A stretch of DNA of 64,000 nt from Odobenus rosmarus divergens (taxonomy: Eukaryota > Chordata > Mammalia > Carnivora > Odobenidae): assembly GCF_000321225.1 (NCBI RefSeq), contig NW_004451523.1:417523-481522 (forward strand), given 5' to 3'. The stretch's first letter is position 1. Each line of letters opens with the position of its first letter. A program made the translations under genes and the position numbers. Below the pieces are notes generated by a model, which was given only the letters and a program-made list of their open reading frames with translations, was not told the DNA's origin and did no database searches. Shown in pieces: positions 1 through 11,739 of the stretch.

Positions 1-1366
1 AATAATAAGATACCTAGAAATAAACCTAAACAAAGATGTGAAAGACCTGTACTCTGAAAAATATGCAACGCTGGTGAAAGAAACTGAAGACAAGGCAAAG
101 AAATGGAAAGACATTCCATGTTCATGGATTGGAAGAACAAGTATCGTTAAAATGTTTGTACTACCCAAAGAAATCTACAGATTTAATGCAATCCCTATCA
201 AAATACCAATAGCATTTTTCACAGAACTAGAACAAACCATCCTAAAATTTATATAGAAGCACAAGAAACCCAGAATAGCCAAAGCAATTTTGAAAGCAAA
301 GCAAAGCTGGAGGTATCACAATTCCAGGCTTCAAGTTATATTACAAGGCTGTAGTAATCAAAAGAGTATGGTACGGGCCCAAAAATAGACACACAGATCA
401 ACGGAACAGAATAGAGAACCCAGAAATAAATCCACCATTATATGGCCAATTAATCTTTGACAAAAGAGGAAAGAATATCCAATGGGAAAGAGAAAGTCTC
501 TTCAGCAAATGGTGTTGGGAAAACTGGATAGCTACATGCAAAAGAATGTAACTGGACCACTTCCTTATACCACACACAAAAATAAATTCAAAATGGACTA
601 AAGACCTAAATGTGAATCCTGAAACCATAAAAATCCTCGAAGAGAACCCAGGCAGTAATTTCTCTGACATTGGCCATAGCAACATTTGTCTAATATGTTT
701 CCTGAGGCAAGGGAAATAAAAACAAAAATAAATTATTCAGACTACATCAAAATAAAAAGATTCTGCACAGCAGAGTAACAATTAACAAAACCAAAAATCA
801 ACCTACTGAATGGGAGAAGATATTTGCAAATGACATATCTGATAAAGAGTTAGTATCCAAAATAGATAAGGAACTTACACAACTCAACACCCAAGAAATG
901 AACAATCCAATTAAAATGGGCACAAGACATGAACAGACATTTCTCCAAAGAAGACAGCTAGATGGCCAATAAACACATGAAAAAATGCTCAACATCACTG
1001 ATCATCAGGGAAATACAAATCAAAACTACAACGAGACTATCACCTCACACCTGTCAGAATGGCTAAAATGAAAAACACAAGAAACAAAAAATGTTGGAGA
1101 GGATGTGGAGCAAAAGGGAACCCTCTTACACTGTTGGTGGGGATGCAAACTGATGCAGCCATTCTGGAAAACAGTATGGAGGTTTCTCAAAAAGTTGAAA
1201 ATAGAATCCAACAATCAAACTACTAGGTATTTACCCAAAGAATACAAAAATATTAATTCAAAGGAATGTATGCACCCCAATGTTTATAGCAGCATTATCT
1301 ATTATAGCCAAAATATAGAAGCAGCCCAAGTGTCCATTGACAGATGAATGAATAGAGTGGTGTATG

Positions 1367-1400
<34 letters not shown>

Positions 1401-1555
1401 AATATTATTCAACCATAAAAAAGAATGAAATCTTGCCATTTGCAATGACAAGGATGGAGCTAATGTATAATGTTAAGCAAAATTAGTCAATCAGAGAAAG
1501 ACAAATACCATACCATTTTCACTCATACGTGGAATTTAAGAAACAAAACAAATGA
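1..1555 (+). pseudogene. LINE-1 ORF2 remnant (reverse transcriptase protein, C-terminal part)
   Basis: ORF2 encodes the endonuclease/reverse transcriptase that LINE-1 uses to copy itself. Only the region after the reverse-transcriptase core is present. The reading frame opening at 38 stops at 254-256. A second open piece, 1105-1347, holds the motif [20 protein letters not shown], typical of the ORF2 C-terminal region. The end of the coding region reads roughly YVEFKKQNK and stops near 1553. Several frame changes separate the pieces, so no functional protein can be made. Confidence 0.9.
1370..1397. repeat. (AC)n microsatellite inside LINE-1 ORF2
   Basis: A pure AC run of 28 bp lies immediately before the conserved ORF2 motif, read here as LEYYSTIKKNEI. 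In the ORF2 frame it encodes alternating Thr and His. The LINE-1 at 34250-35261 carries the equivalent run at the same place, so the tract came with the element and was not a later local expansion. Confidence 0.95.
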
Positions 1556-1798
1556 GCAAAGGGAAAAAAAGGGAGAGAAAAACCAAGAAACAGACTCTTA
1601 ACTCTAGAGAACACACTGCTGGTGATCAGAGGGGAGGTGGTGGGGGGATGGGTGAAATAGGTGATCGGGATTAAGGAGTGCACCCGTTGTAATGAGCACT
1701 GGGTGATGCGTGGAATTGTTGAATATTGTATACCTGAAATTAATATAACACTGTATGTTAACTATACTAAAATTAAATTAAATTAAATCAAATAAAAA

Positions 1799-1965
1799 AT
1801 AAGTGTTAATCAACTGTTTATGTTATCAGTAAGGCTTCCAGTACAGGAGGCTAACAAAAGTTAACTTTTGGGGGAGTCAGAAGTTAAGTTATAAGTGGAC
1901 TTTTGACTGTGCAAGGTTGACACCCCTAATCCTTACGTTGCTCAAGGATCAACTGTACTTAGAAA
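1799..1965. repeat. Fragment of an old interspersed repeat, family not assigned
   Basis: The stretch from GTTATCAGTAAGGCTTCC to CTCAAGGATCAACTGTA looks like the terminal part of a widespread mammalian interspersed repeat, whose opposite strand begins with a TTGACCCTTGAACAAC-like sequence. I recognise the pattern but cannot name the family with confidence. It directly abuts the A-rich end of the preceding LINE-1. Confidence 0.45.
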
Positions 1966-3960
1966 GAATAGGAATAAAGGACACGAGTGACATTTCCTCG
2001 GGCAATGTCTGCTCACTACCTAATACAAAAAGGGGGGCCTCTATCATTTCACTGAGCCACTCTCGTCCTACACAATGCTTCTACCCTTCCCTTGTCCTGT
2101 GCATCTCTCTGCTATTTGAGCAGTGCCACTCCTTCCTGATGAAGCACTGTTGGCTTGAGTCCCAACCCCAACTCCAATCCTGAAGGAAAGAAGTGTGTTT
2201 AAAAACCTGGCACACATAAAGAGTTCCTAACCACTACCTCCATACATAAAATTCTGCTGCCAGGACATTCTTCATCTAACAAGACCAAGGCCACATGAAG
2301 GATGCAATTGCTAATGTCTGGGGAGTAGGTCCTGGATCCCAAATTATGAATTGGGTGTCTAATCAAGGCTGGAAACTTTAAATTTTATGTTTGAAAGTTC
2401 GGCAAAAAGGTTTAAGAGTTATCCAAATATTTACATCTTGTAGTTTTTTGCTTTCTGTTTCTGTTTTGTGGTGGTGTATATTTTTTCTAATTTTTGTTTT
2501 ATTTGAGGAGCCAACCAATATACAACTTGTGTTCCCATAAGCACCACACGTCTGTTTTTCCATGTGCTAGAAGGCACTCTATTGATGGGGTCTATTTCTG
2601 GATTTATCCTGGAATTCTGTAAACTAAATATTAAAATTCTTGATTCTCACCCTTTGCTTGAAAAAATGAGCTCCCTAATTTAAGGATATACTGACAAGTT
2701 ACAGATAGCACTTACCAAGTGAAATATATGGATATGAAATAACCAGTATTATGGAGCCCAATTTAGATTAATTGAATTCTATTGTGATATGGCTTACTAT
2801 AACATGGCTTAAGCATATTGCCAGTTTCTGAACCCAAAAGCCCAAAACCAACAGAAAAATCTCATTGTTGATTAGCCTGTAAGGAAGTGGGTTGGTCCTG
2901 GGATCCATTGCATGGATTAGAAAGTGATGTTAACTTCTGGAAAATTTACTATATATGATAGGATTATAGCCATAAATTAGAACCATTTACATAAAGTCAA
3001 TGAGGGCTGCATGAAGTAACTCCACAATTGAAGTGAATGGGGTTTTGCATAAGAATTACCAAAATGGGCCATTGTGAAATAAAAAGCCCAATGTTACTGT
3101 AACAATCAGACCACCATAGGAGAAAATGTGTCCAGTGGCCTACAGACCACCCTGACTTCTTTTTTTTTTCTTTTTTCATTCCTGCAACAGACAAGCAAGG
3201 TTGGCTTCCCACCCTTACAAATCTCCATAGTGGTCTAGTGTGAGAATTTTCCTTATCTTCCCTGTGGACAGTATCTGAGAGAGTTGCTAAAGTGATGGGC
3301 AAACATCAGAAATTACCTAAAGCATATTGTCTGCTTGATTCCACAGAATTGACCCTATAGGTGTGTCATCTGATAATTGAAATGAGACACATCCCCAAAA
3401 TTATAAAATATTTCTATATTGACTTATTTTTCAAAATTATACAAAATCCAAAAGAACCAAAGGAAATAACAGTGGAGAGATCTTTTGCTCACCTATCCCA
3501 TGGCCCACCAGTTTCCCTTCTCCAGAAGCAGCTCATATTAGCAGTTCCTCGTGAATGCCTCCTGAGATCATCTATGTATGCTAGTTTCCGGATTCAGTAA
3601 TCACATTGCCCCCATTTTGACATAAAGGGGAGTGCACTGTACAGTGTTGCTTCTTAGTTTTTTTCCACACAAAAATGACAAAGATATTAGCTTTTTCATG
3701 ATTTTTTTTCTCTTAACAAAATGTTGTACATCTTTTATAACAGTACAGAAAGTGCCCCACATTCTTTCTTTTTTAAAGCCTGCACATTACCTCTTTATTT
3801 AGAAATTTCCACTATTTTGCTGTTACAAATACTTATTGTCACTTTCTAATATGTTTAATATATATAGCTGGGCCAGTTCCTCCTTCTACTGCTCTTTCCC
3901 CCGCCCCCCGCCCGCAAAACCTTCATGACTGTTCCTGTTTATTTATTTTCATATATAAAT
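1966..3960. other. Unassigned AT-rich DNA
   Basis: No repeat family or exon is recognised here. The open frames are short and chance-like; the longest, on the minus strand at 2997-3302, is 101 codons with a Lys-rich run made by the poly-T stretch near 3162. A C-rich patch lies at 3898-3915. Confidence 0.5.
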
Positions 3961-4830
3961 TTTAAAGTCAGCTTCTTCAGTTCTTGCCATCCCACACCCC
4001 AAAATATTCTGTTGATATTTTTATTTGGATTTAATTAAATTTAAAGATTCATTTAGGGAGTACTGACATTACCAATCATATGCCTTTCTATTTTTTGTGT
4101 GTCTCTCTCAGTTATTTTCATGTAGATCTCACACATTATTTATTAAATTTATTCCATGCTATTCACCTTTTTTGGCTGCTATTTTAAGTGGGGAATTTTC
4201 CCAATTATAACTTCCAACTGGACATTGTTTGTATACATGAAAGTTCTTGATTTCTGTATGTAAATTTTTTGCCTAGTCAATTTACCACATTCTGTTATGG
4301 TTTCCAATAAATTTTTGGCTGATTATTTTGTTTTCTGAGTATATAATCTGATAAAGAGCAAATAAAAATTATTTTAACTCCACCTTTTCAATTTTATCCT
4401 TTTAATTTTTTTCTCTCATCAGAAGAGTGATAAATAGAAATGGTGAAAGTAGACATCTGGTCTTGTTGCGAACTCTTAATGGGAACGTTCCTAATGCTCC
4501 CATTATGGTCAAAGCTGACTTTGCCTTGAGATATTTGATCTTTTAAGGAGTTATTTACATCATCCAGACTTTTTTCATCAAAAATTATGTTGAATGCAAA
4601 AATGATTTTTTAGCAGTTGGAGGAACTCACATAATTTTTCACCACATATAAATATTTTAAAATACATAATAACATGCAAAGTCATATACATATGATCATT
4701 CTGGTAGTCCAGAAATAAACCCCACTTCTTTGTGGTTCTTCTTTGTGTTTGCTAGTATTTTGCTTGGTATTTTTGTAGTACTCTTCATAAATGTGTTGGT
4801 CTGTAGTATTTTCAAATAATCTTTAGCCAG
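3961..4830 (-). mobile_element. Ancient LINE-1 fragment, antisense
   Basis: Read on the plus strand, this matches the familiar reverse complement of mammalian LINE-1 ORF2. Near 4060 it resembles the fingers/palm region, near 4450-4560 the stretch preceding the catalytic loop, and near 4740-4800 there is TTTGCTAGTATTTTGCTTGG followed by TGTTGGTCTGTAGT. It is highly diverged with no open frame, which indicates an old mammalian-wide subfamily. Confidence 0.7.
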
Positions 4831-5960
4831 GGTTAAGCTCACCAGCTATTGGTGAGAGATGTGTGTTGGGGAGAGGATTGGGCTTTGTTTCAAGCTAGCA
4901 AATATTTCATTATGAAGTAATGTGGAGAGCATGACTTATTCTTGCACTTATTACTCCAATTCAGAGTAATTTTCTCTGCCTTATTGTATTGGTAGACATC
5001 TTGCTGCAAATCTTACTTGTCTGTCTCATTGCACATTTAGGCCTCCTCCCTGCTTTAAGAAAAAGTAAACCATATACCGGGAAGCTTCTAAAGCCAAAGT
5101 ACCGACATCCATTATGGCGAAGACAGGATTCTGAGGTGGCACCTAAGGGTGTGACCTCATCTTGGAGAAGACTTTCCTGGCTTTTTCTGAGATCTGCCTC
5201 CGTGAGCATCCCTTCTCTGCCTCTTTCCATACCCATACATTTGGAAGAACTTCCATGTAATTTGTGGTTTGGGTTTTCAATACCTCTAATTTTAATCAAA
5301 GATGAAGTTTGTGCTTTTGCTCCTTATTGCTTTGGGATGATTTCTGAGAAAAGACGGGGGTAAATATTCCCTTTATCACACCGTTTTAAAACTTAAACCT
5401 CTTCCTATTGTTTTTGATTACGTAATGCATAAGATGCATTTCATGGAAAACAAAAATTAAAAAATACAGCCTCTCAAGGTCTGAGTTCACTGATTGGGAA
5501 GTGAAAAGGATCATGACTGACGGATGTAACACAAGGAAGGGTTGCACAGGATTCCAGAGCGTGGTGCTGACAATTGCCTTTCTTCCCCAGTCCTCCTACC
5601 TGGCATCCAAATCACTCTCTTCTTAACATACTTTGTTTTGCTTTGTTTTTTCTTGCTTTTCTGGCCTTTAGTTGAATGGATAGTTTAATTCCCTCTGCGT
5701 TTTAAATTATTTCCATTATTTTAAAGAATACCCTAAAACTTTCACTTATATTTAATTTCATATTTTTGTAGCAGAGTGTAAACATATTCAGTGTTGCTAT
5801 CTTCTGCCTTTTCTTCATCATAGCACCTAAAGCTTACATAGCACATTCACAGGGTGGCCAGAGTTGGTATGGGATGCTGTTAGTTTATGGAGGTTTGCTT
5901 GACATTAAGAGTACATCCCTGTACCCTCAAGGGTATTCTGGTTTGAAGAAAAATTATTGG
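4831..5960. other. Unassigned DNA
   Basis: No repeat family could be named. Overlapping chance frames occur on both strands at 4961-5363, the plus one 124 codons and the minus one 112. Neither has a recognisable domain, splice context or Kozak-like start, and mutual overlap on both strands argues against coding. I treat them as noise. Confidence 0.5.
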
Positions 5961-6165
5961 TCACCCTACTAAATTATCATAGCACCTGACATTATTTTTC
6001 ATGATATTTTTTGTTTGCCCCCCACCCCGCCCCCGCCCCCGCCCCAGATAAGACCTTTTACTGTTGCTCCATTACTCCCAAAGCCAACAATAGTTTCTGG
6101 CACATATCAGCCACTTTATAAACATTTTCTGAATGATATGAATGAAGAGACTAAGGCAAGATCCT
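5961..6165 (+). mobile_element. L2-type LINE 3' end fragment
   Basis: The end reads TTTCTGGCACATATCAGCC, ATAAACATTTTCTGAATGAT and ATGAATGA, the decayed form of the L2 3' terminus (GGCACATAGTAGG, AATAAATATTTGTTGAATGA). A C-rich tract at 6018-6045 interrupts it. Confidence 0.5.
6018..6045 (-). repeat. C-rich tract with strong minus-strand G-quadruplex potential
   Basis: Five runs of C (6, 4, 5, 5 and 4 bases) are separated by single A or G bases. The minus strand therefore carries five closely spaced G-runs with one-base loops, which fits the rule for a stable G-quadruplex. The surroundings are strongly AT-rich. It may simply be an unstable CCCCG simple repeat. Confidence 0.75.
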
Positions 6166-6229
6166 TAGCATGCTTGAATTGTTTCCTCAATTTCTCCTAT
6201 TCATTTTATCAATAAAATTCTAGTCCCCT

Positions 6230-8612
6230 TTATAAACATACTCGTTATAGTTACTGTTTACAATCTAGAGTTGATTTATTTCACCAATTTCTCTGCTCTC
6301 TGTGATTTCTTATATCCCAGCTTTTCACTGTCTTTATCTTTTGTCTTTGCTGAAGTGTGCCCTTTAGCAGCTCTTCCAGTGAGGTTTTTGGGTAGTAAAC
6401 CCTTAGTTTTCATATGTCTGAAAATATCTATGTCCTCTTCCATGTGAATGATACTTAAACTGGATATAATGGTCTTGATTCATTGTTTTCATTACATAAT
6501 TTGAAGGTACTATTACCCTTTGTTAATATTTATTGTTGCTGAAGACAAACCTGCTTTCAGTACAATTATTATTCCATTGTAGGTGATGTATATTTTGGGG
6601 GGGTCTTGAAAGTTTGTCTTTATGTGGCTGGAGACTTTGACTTTGACTTTTCTAGGTTCAAATTTATCAGTATTTATCCTGCCTGGAATTTGTTACACAT
6701 TTTCAAGCAGAGAATTCATGTCTCTCTTTAATTCAAATTCTCAGCCATCCCTCAAGCCATTATCTGTCTTCTCTACCACTTCCTTTAATTTCTCCTTATG
6801 GGATGCCTCTCTGATTGGTTTCTCAGTCTATCTTGTATCTAACTTCTCTTACACATTTAAAAATGTTTTATCTCTCTGTGATATGATTTCAGTGAATTCC
6901 TTGGTACTATCTTCCAAATCACTGATGATCTCTTGAGTCCATCTAGAATTATATGTTTACATATGTACTTTTATTTCAATGATTATATATTTCAAATTCT
7001 TTGCAGGTGCTAAACATAGCTATTATTAACTCACATAAATTTTGCCCTATTTGCATTTTTGAAAGTGAATTCGTCTTCATTTATTGAATTGATTTGTTCT
7101 TTATTATTGACGATTTTCTTTAAGTGTTCTGGGAAGTGTGTTTTGCAGACTCGTCTCGAGGGGATATTCATGCTCTTTCTCCCCTTAGCTCTTTATATCA
7201 AGTCATTTTCTGTTATTTCCATCCATTCCCAGTTCAGAACAAAATTTGGGGCGGGGGGGGGCTCTTGGCTTCCGTGTACTGGCGACATTGGAGACATTGC
7301 AGGTGTAGACATGGGCCAACAAGTTAACTGGCCCAGTTTGCTCTTTGGGGCTTTCTCTGCTTTCTCCTGCTATCACATACCTCCTGCTTTGTTTGACATA
7401 TTGTGTGGCATCCACTGTAATTATTTTTGATTGACTCTCACTGGTGGGTAAGTCCCACTCTAGTCCCATATCTCCGGTGGGAAGCTTCGTTTGGTTTCCC
7501 TCCATAAATGGGGCTTGATTAGCTCCCATTACCCTATAGAGATCCCTTGCTCACTCACTTGCACTCCTTCTTTCCCTGTTTATAGCCCCTTCTCCCCTTC
7601 CCTTACTGATCGGTTGTCTAGTTCTACTAGTTGGTGGGAACGGAGTAGTAAAACCTCCAACTATGATTATGGAACGGTTTGTTTCTTAATTCTGTCAATT
7701 TGTACTTCATTTTATTCTAAGGCTGTTATCAGTGCATACATATTTATGACTATATCTATTTGTATCTTTCTAATTTGTGTTTTTGGAGGCAGCATAATGC
7801 TGCCTTTCAAAAAAAAAAGTACATTGTGATAATCTCTGCCTTCTACGGTGTTTACACATAAATTTACACACAAAATAACTGTCGATAAGCTGGTGTTTAA
7901 GGCTGTCATCTTGTTGTTTGTCCTTTGTTCTAATTCTGTTGTTCCTAGTCCTTTTTTGTCCCCAAGTATTCAAATATATTTTGAATTCCATTTTAATGTA
8001 GGTATTGGCTCTTTACCTATAATTCTTCCCCTTGTGTTTTTAGCGGCTGCACTAAGGGTTATACTATACATTTTGAGAGTATATATCCTTAAGTTTTCAG
8101 TTTATTTGGAATTAATATTTTACTACATCATGTAAAATGTAGAAATCTTGCAACTTATTCCCTCATCCTGTGCCATCTTTGGAAATTGCCTTATGCATTA
8201 CATTCACATACATTATGAACTCTCCAATGAAATGTTATGTATTTTTTGCTTTAAACTGTCAGTGTTTAAAATAAATTAAAAGCAAAAAGAACTTGTCTTT
8301 TATATTTTCCTAGGTATTTACCATTTCCAATGTTTGCTGTTCCTTCTTAAAGATGCACATTCTCTTTTGGTATCATTTCTCTTCAACTTGAACTTTCTTT
8401 AGCATTCTTATACTACAGGTGTCCTTGTAACAAATACGAGTAGTTTTCTTATAAATGCAAGCATATTTTCATGGGATATGGAATTCTGGTTGACAGGGGC
8501 TCTCCTCCCCCACCCTTCCACCCCCAGGACTTTAAAGATGATGTCATCTGGCCAAAAAGACTGCTGGTTTGGGACTCTGGCTGCTGAGTGCTGTACCATT
8601 ACTAAAGCCTGT
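6230..8612 (-). mobile_element. Ancient LINE-1, antisense, mostly 5' region
   Basis: The plus strand has the T-rich, TTCTGGTTGACAG-containing texture typical of the reverse complement of old LINE-1 5' regions. Clear spots are near 6360-6480 (gaps in a 'gtagtaaa...tgtctgaaaatatc' pattern), 6640-6720, 6890-6930 and 8475-8560 (ATATGGAATTCTGGTTGACAG, then a stretch resembling the 'cactttaaa...tgtcatc' block). A matching block continues after the younger LINE-1, at about 9764-9880. Divergence is high, so the subfamily and exact limits are uncertain. Confidence 0.55.
7247..7262 (+). repeat. G-rich run
   Basis: A short G-run (GGGGCGGGGGGGGGC) sits in otherwise T-rich LINE-1 antisense DNA. It is probably replication slippage; length may be unreliable in the assembly. 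Confidence 0.7.
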
Positions 8613-8622
8613 CCTCAGGCCA

Positions 8623-9747
8623 TTGTCTTTTTTTTTTTTTATTATGTTATGTTAATCACNNNNNNNNNNNNNNNNNNNNNNNNNNNNNNNNNNNNNNNNN
8701 NNNNNNNNNNNNNNNNNNNNNNNNNNNNNNNNNNNNNNNNNNNNNNNNNNNNNNNNNNNNNNNNNNNNNNNNNNNNNNNNNNNNNNNNNNNNNNNNNNNN
8801 NNNNNNNNNNNNNNNNNNNNNNNNNNNNNNNNNNNNNNNNNNNNNNNNNNNNNNNNNNNNNNNNNNNNNNNNNNNNNNNNNNNNNNNNNNNNNNNNNNNN
8901 NNNNNNNNNNNNNNNNNNNNNNNNNNNNNNNNNNNNNNNNNNNNNNNNNNNNNNNNNNNNNNNNNNNNNNNNNNNNNNNNNNNNNNNNNNNNNNNNNNNN
9001 NNNNNNNNNNNNNNNNNNNNNNNNNNNNNNNNNNNNNNNNNNNNNNNNNNNNNNNNNNNNNNNNNNNNNNNNNNNNNNNNNNNNNNNNNNNNNNNNNNNN
9101 NNNNNNNNNNNNNNNNNNNNNNNNNNNNNNNNNNNNNNNNNNNNNNNNNNNNNNNNNNNNNNNNNNNNNNNNNNNNNNNNNNNNNNNNNNNNNNNNNNNN
9201 NNNNNNNNNNNNNNNNNNNNNNNNNNNNNNNNNNNNNNNNNNNNNNNNNNNNNNNNNNNNNNNNNNNNNNNNNNNNNNNNNNNNNNNNNNNNNNNNNNNN
9301 NNNNNNNNNNNNNNNNNNNNNNNNNNNNNNNNNNNNNNNNNNNNNNNNNNNNNNNNNNNNNNNNNNNNNNNNNNNNNNNNNNNNNNNNNNNNNNNNNNNN
9401 NNNNNNNNNNNNNNNNNNNNNNNNNNNNNNNNNNNNNNNNNNNNNNNNNNNNNNNNNNNNNNNNNNNNNNNNNNNNNNNNNNNNNNNNNNNNNNNNNNNN
9501 NNNNNNNNNNNNNNATTTCCCTGATGCTGAGCGATGTTGAGCACTTTTTCATGTGTCTGTTGGCCATTTGGATGTCTTCTTTGGAAAAATGTCTGTTCCT
9601 GTCTTCCGCCCATTTCTTGATTGGATCATTTGTTCTTTGGGTGTTGACTTTAAGAAGTTCTTTATAGATTTTGGATACTAGCCCTTTATCTAATATGTCA
9701 TTTGCAAATATCTTCTCCCAATCTGTCGGTTGTCTTTTGGTTCCATC
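8623..9747 (-). mobile_element. Carnivore LINE-1, 5'-truncated, antisense, with an assembly gap inside
   Basis: The left edge is a poly-T followed by ATTATGTTATGTTAATCAC, the reverse complement of a carnivore LINE-1 3' end. After the gap, 9515-9747 is ORF2 in reverse, starting ATTTCCCTGATGCTGAGCGA, a block that also occurs at 35221 in another copy. The minus-strand translation includes [20 protein letters not shown]. The flanks CCTCAGGCC (8613) and CCTGAGGCC (9751) may be a target-site duplication with one mismatch, though this is weaker than for other insertions. Confidence 0.9.
8660..9514. other. Assembly gap (855 undetermined bases)
   Basis: A run of N fills this interval. Both sides are the same antisense LINE-1, so the missing DNA is most likely LINE-1 3' UTR and the end of ORF2. 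The matching interval in the copy at 34250-35261 is about 944 bp, close to the gap length. Long open frames predicted across this gap are artefacts of the Ns. Confidence 1.
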
Positions 9748-9763
9748 CTCCCTGAGGCCCCAT

Positions 9764-9880
9764 AACCTGCCTCCTTTGTTCACTAACCAGGGCCTCCAAG
9801 TGGTTTTTATATTTTGTTCAGAGTTTATAGTTATTATCTGGGGAGGATTGGTCTCTTAGAAGCTTAGTCATATCAGGAGT
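9764..9880 (-). mobile_element. Continuation of the ancient antisense LINE-1
   Basis: The stretch TTTATAGTTATTATCTGGGG followed by AGGATTGGTCTC resembles the reverse complement of an old LINE-1 5' region and appears to continue the element broken by the younger insertion at 8623-9747. Confidence 0.45.
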
Positions 9881-10089
9881 AGAACTTGAGAACTCATGTG
9901 TCTTGTTTTTTTAAATCTCTTTTCTACACTGCTTCTCTAAAAGTTTTAAACAGAATATTGAATAAGTCAATCCATTATATATATTTTTTATTACATTTGT
10001 TATTTACAATAGTAGTTTGTTTGAAGGGCAAAAGGATGGTGACAGTGGAGTGTGTCTTTTTGAAGTGCTGTTTACTCTGACCTCTTCAA

Positions 10090-11420
10090 TACTACTTCTT
10101 CATGGTTCTCTGCTTTTAATTCCCTGGTTAATCTTCCTGAGGTTCCTTTTGTGACCTCTCATTTCTGTTTGTCTTTTCAACACTAGTTTCAACACCTTCT
10201 CAGTGATTTTTTTAAAAATAATCTGTTCCCGATTTCCCAGGCAGTTTCAACAATCTACCTGATTTCAACTATCACCCTGAATATAGATGGCTCTTACCTC
10301 AAAATCAGAATTAAACCCATCTCATGAGTTCCTCATCAGTATTTTCCAGCTACTAGAAATACCAACTGCATGTCCAGCACACATTATGGATTCTTCATTC
10401 CCTTTCAACCCTGAACGTTTCCCTTCTCTTCCTCTAATTTATTTATTCATTAAATCAGTACATCTTTATTGAGTGCCACAATACTGCTTTTAATGTTACA
10501 GATTTAGTCCTGAAGGAAAAAGTCTGTCTTTCTGGATTTAAACTTGAGTGGGTGACAGATTATATACTAATAACTATATAATATCACGTATTCTGAAGAA
10601 AATGAAGCAGATTTGGGAAGATAAAGACTTGGGAGCTGCTTTTCTTGATAGGCTTATCAGGTTTCTCTAAGACACTGACATTTTTGAAGAAACTTGACTG
10701 AAGCATTCCTCTTATCACCTTTGTTGATGCACAGAGACATACTTTGTCAGATAACCCAGACAAGAAACCAGATTGTCATCTTAAATTCAACATGCTTTCT
10801 TGTTTTTCACATGTAAAGATTTCAGAAGTTCTCATATATATTTTACCTCCTTAACATACCTTTTCTTCAGCACCAAGTTTCCATCTCTACTACTATTATC
10901 AAGTCCTATTTCTTTGAATTACAATAGTTTATTTTTATTTTTTTTATTATGTTATGTTAGTCACCACACAGTACATCATTAGTTTTTGAGGAAGTGTTCC
11001 ATAATTCATTGTTGCAAGAGTTTCTTTAAAGGTGTTCTGGCCTCCAGGCTTATACTTCTCAACACTGGTACCAGAATGGGCTTTATTAAACCCAAACCAG
11101 TTCACGTTACTACCTTAAAATAACTTACTGGCTCCACAGTGTACTACATACTGTTTCCTCTTATTAAAGACTTCCATGATCTAGCCCCTGATCCTACCCC
11201 TAGCCCCTTATCACTTACCCTGCCTTACACCCTATCTCTTCTTCTTGATTTAGAACTAATTCTTCCACAGGTGTGCCAGACTATTTTGCATCTGTTTTCC
11301 ATGGCTTTTTTCCCTCAGTTTGTTACCTCTCTCAGAAGTGCATCATCATTCCCTCCTCACCAACCATTTGGAAAATTTTTAAGACTGCCTTTCAAACAAG
11401 CTCTCAGGCGCTGTCTGTGC
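10090..11420 (+). mobile_element. L2 LINE, long decayed copy
   Basis: Several blocks line up in order with the L2 ORF2/3' region: the CCAACTGCATGTCCAGCAC block near 10365, CAGATAACCCAGACAAGAAACC followed by a 'GTCATCTT' block near 10745, a CCTACTCC-type block, and 'CTTCCATGATCTAGCCCCTG' near 11170, which matches the L2 phrase that ends in 'atgatctggcccctg'. A small LINE-1 (10929-11008) interrupts it. The interval 10440-10700 fits L2 poorly and may be a different old repeat whose TTTATTGAGTGCC start is visible. Confidence 0.6.
10929..11008 (-). mobile_element. Severely 5'-truncated carnivore LINE-1 (about 80 bp)
   Basis: The block begins with poly-T and ATTATGTTATGTTAGTCACC, then TACATCATTAGTTTTTGAGG and TTCCATAATTCATTGTT. 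This is the reverse complement of the LINE-1 3' terminus also seen at 34260-34325. Only the last 80 bp or so were inserted. It splits the L2 element. Confidence 0.85.
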
Positions 11421-11721
11421 TGCTGATGTACTGCCCTACTATGAGTAGGAAGGGCCTAGATGATTCTCAGATCCTCTTGACCCCAAACTGTCATAAAATT
11501 ACACTGTTTCTACTATAAAATTCTTTTCTATGTCTCTAGTAACATCTTTCACCATTCTCTCTTGAACTTTATGCTCTGCTCCCTCCCTCTATCTAACCTG
11601 AACTAGATAAAACTCCTAAAAGAAATGATGTTTTCGATGTGTCTTTGAGCACTGTCTTTGCATCTGCAGATTTCTCTTCTCCCCCTTCATTTGCCTAATA
11701 CCCACTCATCCCTCTAGATTT
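11421..11721. other. Unassigned, possibly decayed L2
   Basis: CT-rich DNA following the L2 above, with phrases such as TCTTGAACTTTATGCTCTGC. No family is certain and there is no coding signal. Confidence 0.35.
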
Positions 11722-11739
11722 AGCTTTCTGTGCTCTCTG

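Larger units (their letters stand above)
1..1798 (+). mobile_element. LINE-1, 3' part (ORF2 C-terminal region plus 3' UTR)
   Basis: The element enters from outside the window, so its 5' end is not visible. Translation near the start gives typical LINE-1 ORF2 protein ([39 protein letters not shown]). The 3' end has the usual carnivore LINE-1 non-coding tail: a G-rich stretch near 1630-1660, GAGCACTGGGTGATGCGTGG near 1695, then an A/T-rich tail of AATTAAATT units ending near 1798. Frameshifts and stops show that it is dead. Its 3' terminus differs from the LINE-1 at 34250-35261, so it belongs to a different subfamily. Confidence 0.95.

Noticed and set aside
4961..5363. Overlapping frames of 124 (plus) and 112 (minus) codons
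   Set aside because: They overlap on opposite strands, have no recognisable domain, and lie in unassigned AT-rich DNA. Chance is the simplest explanation.
8478..9783. Three very long open frames (323-375 codons) across 8478-9783
   Set aside because: They consist almost entirely of undetermined bases from the assembly gap. The real flanking residues are LINE-1 antisense or ORF2 sequence.
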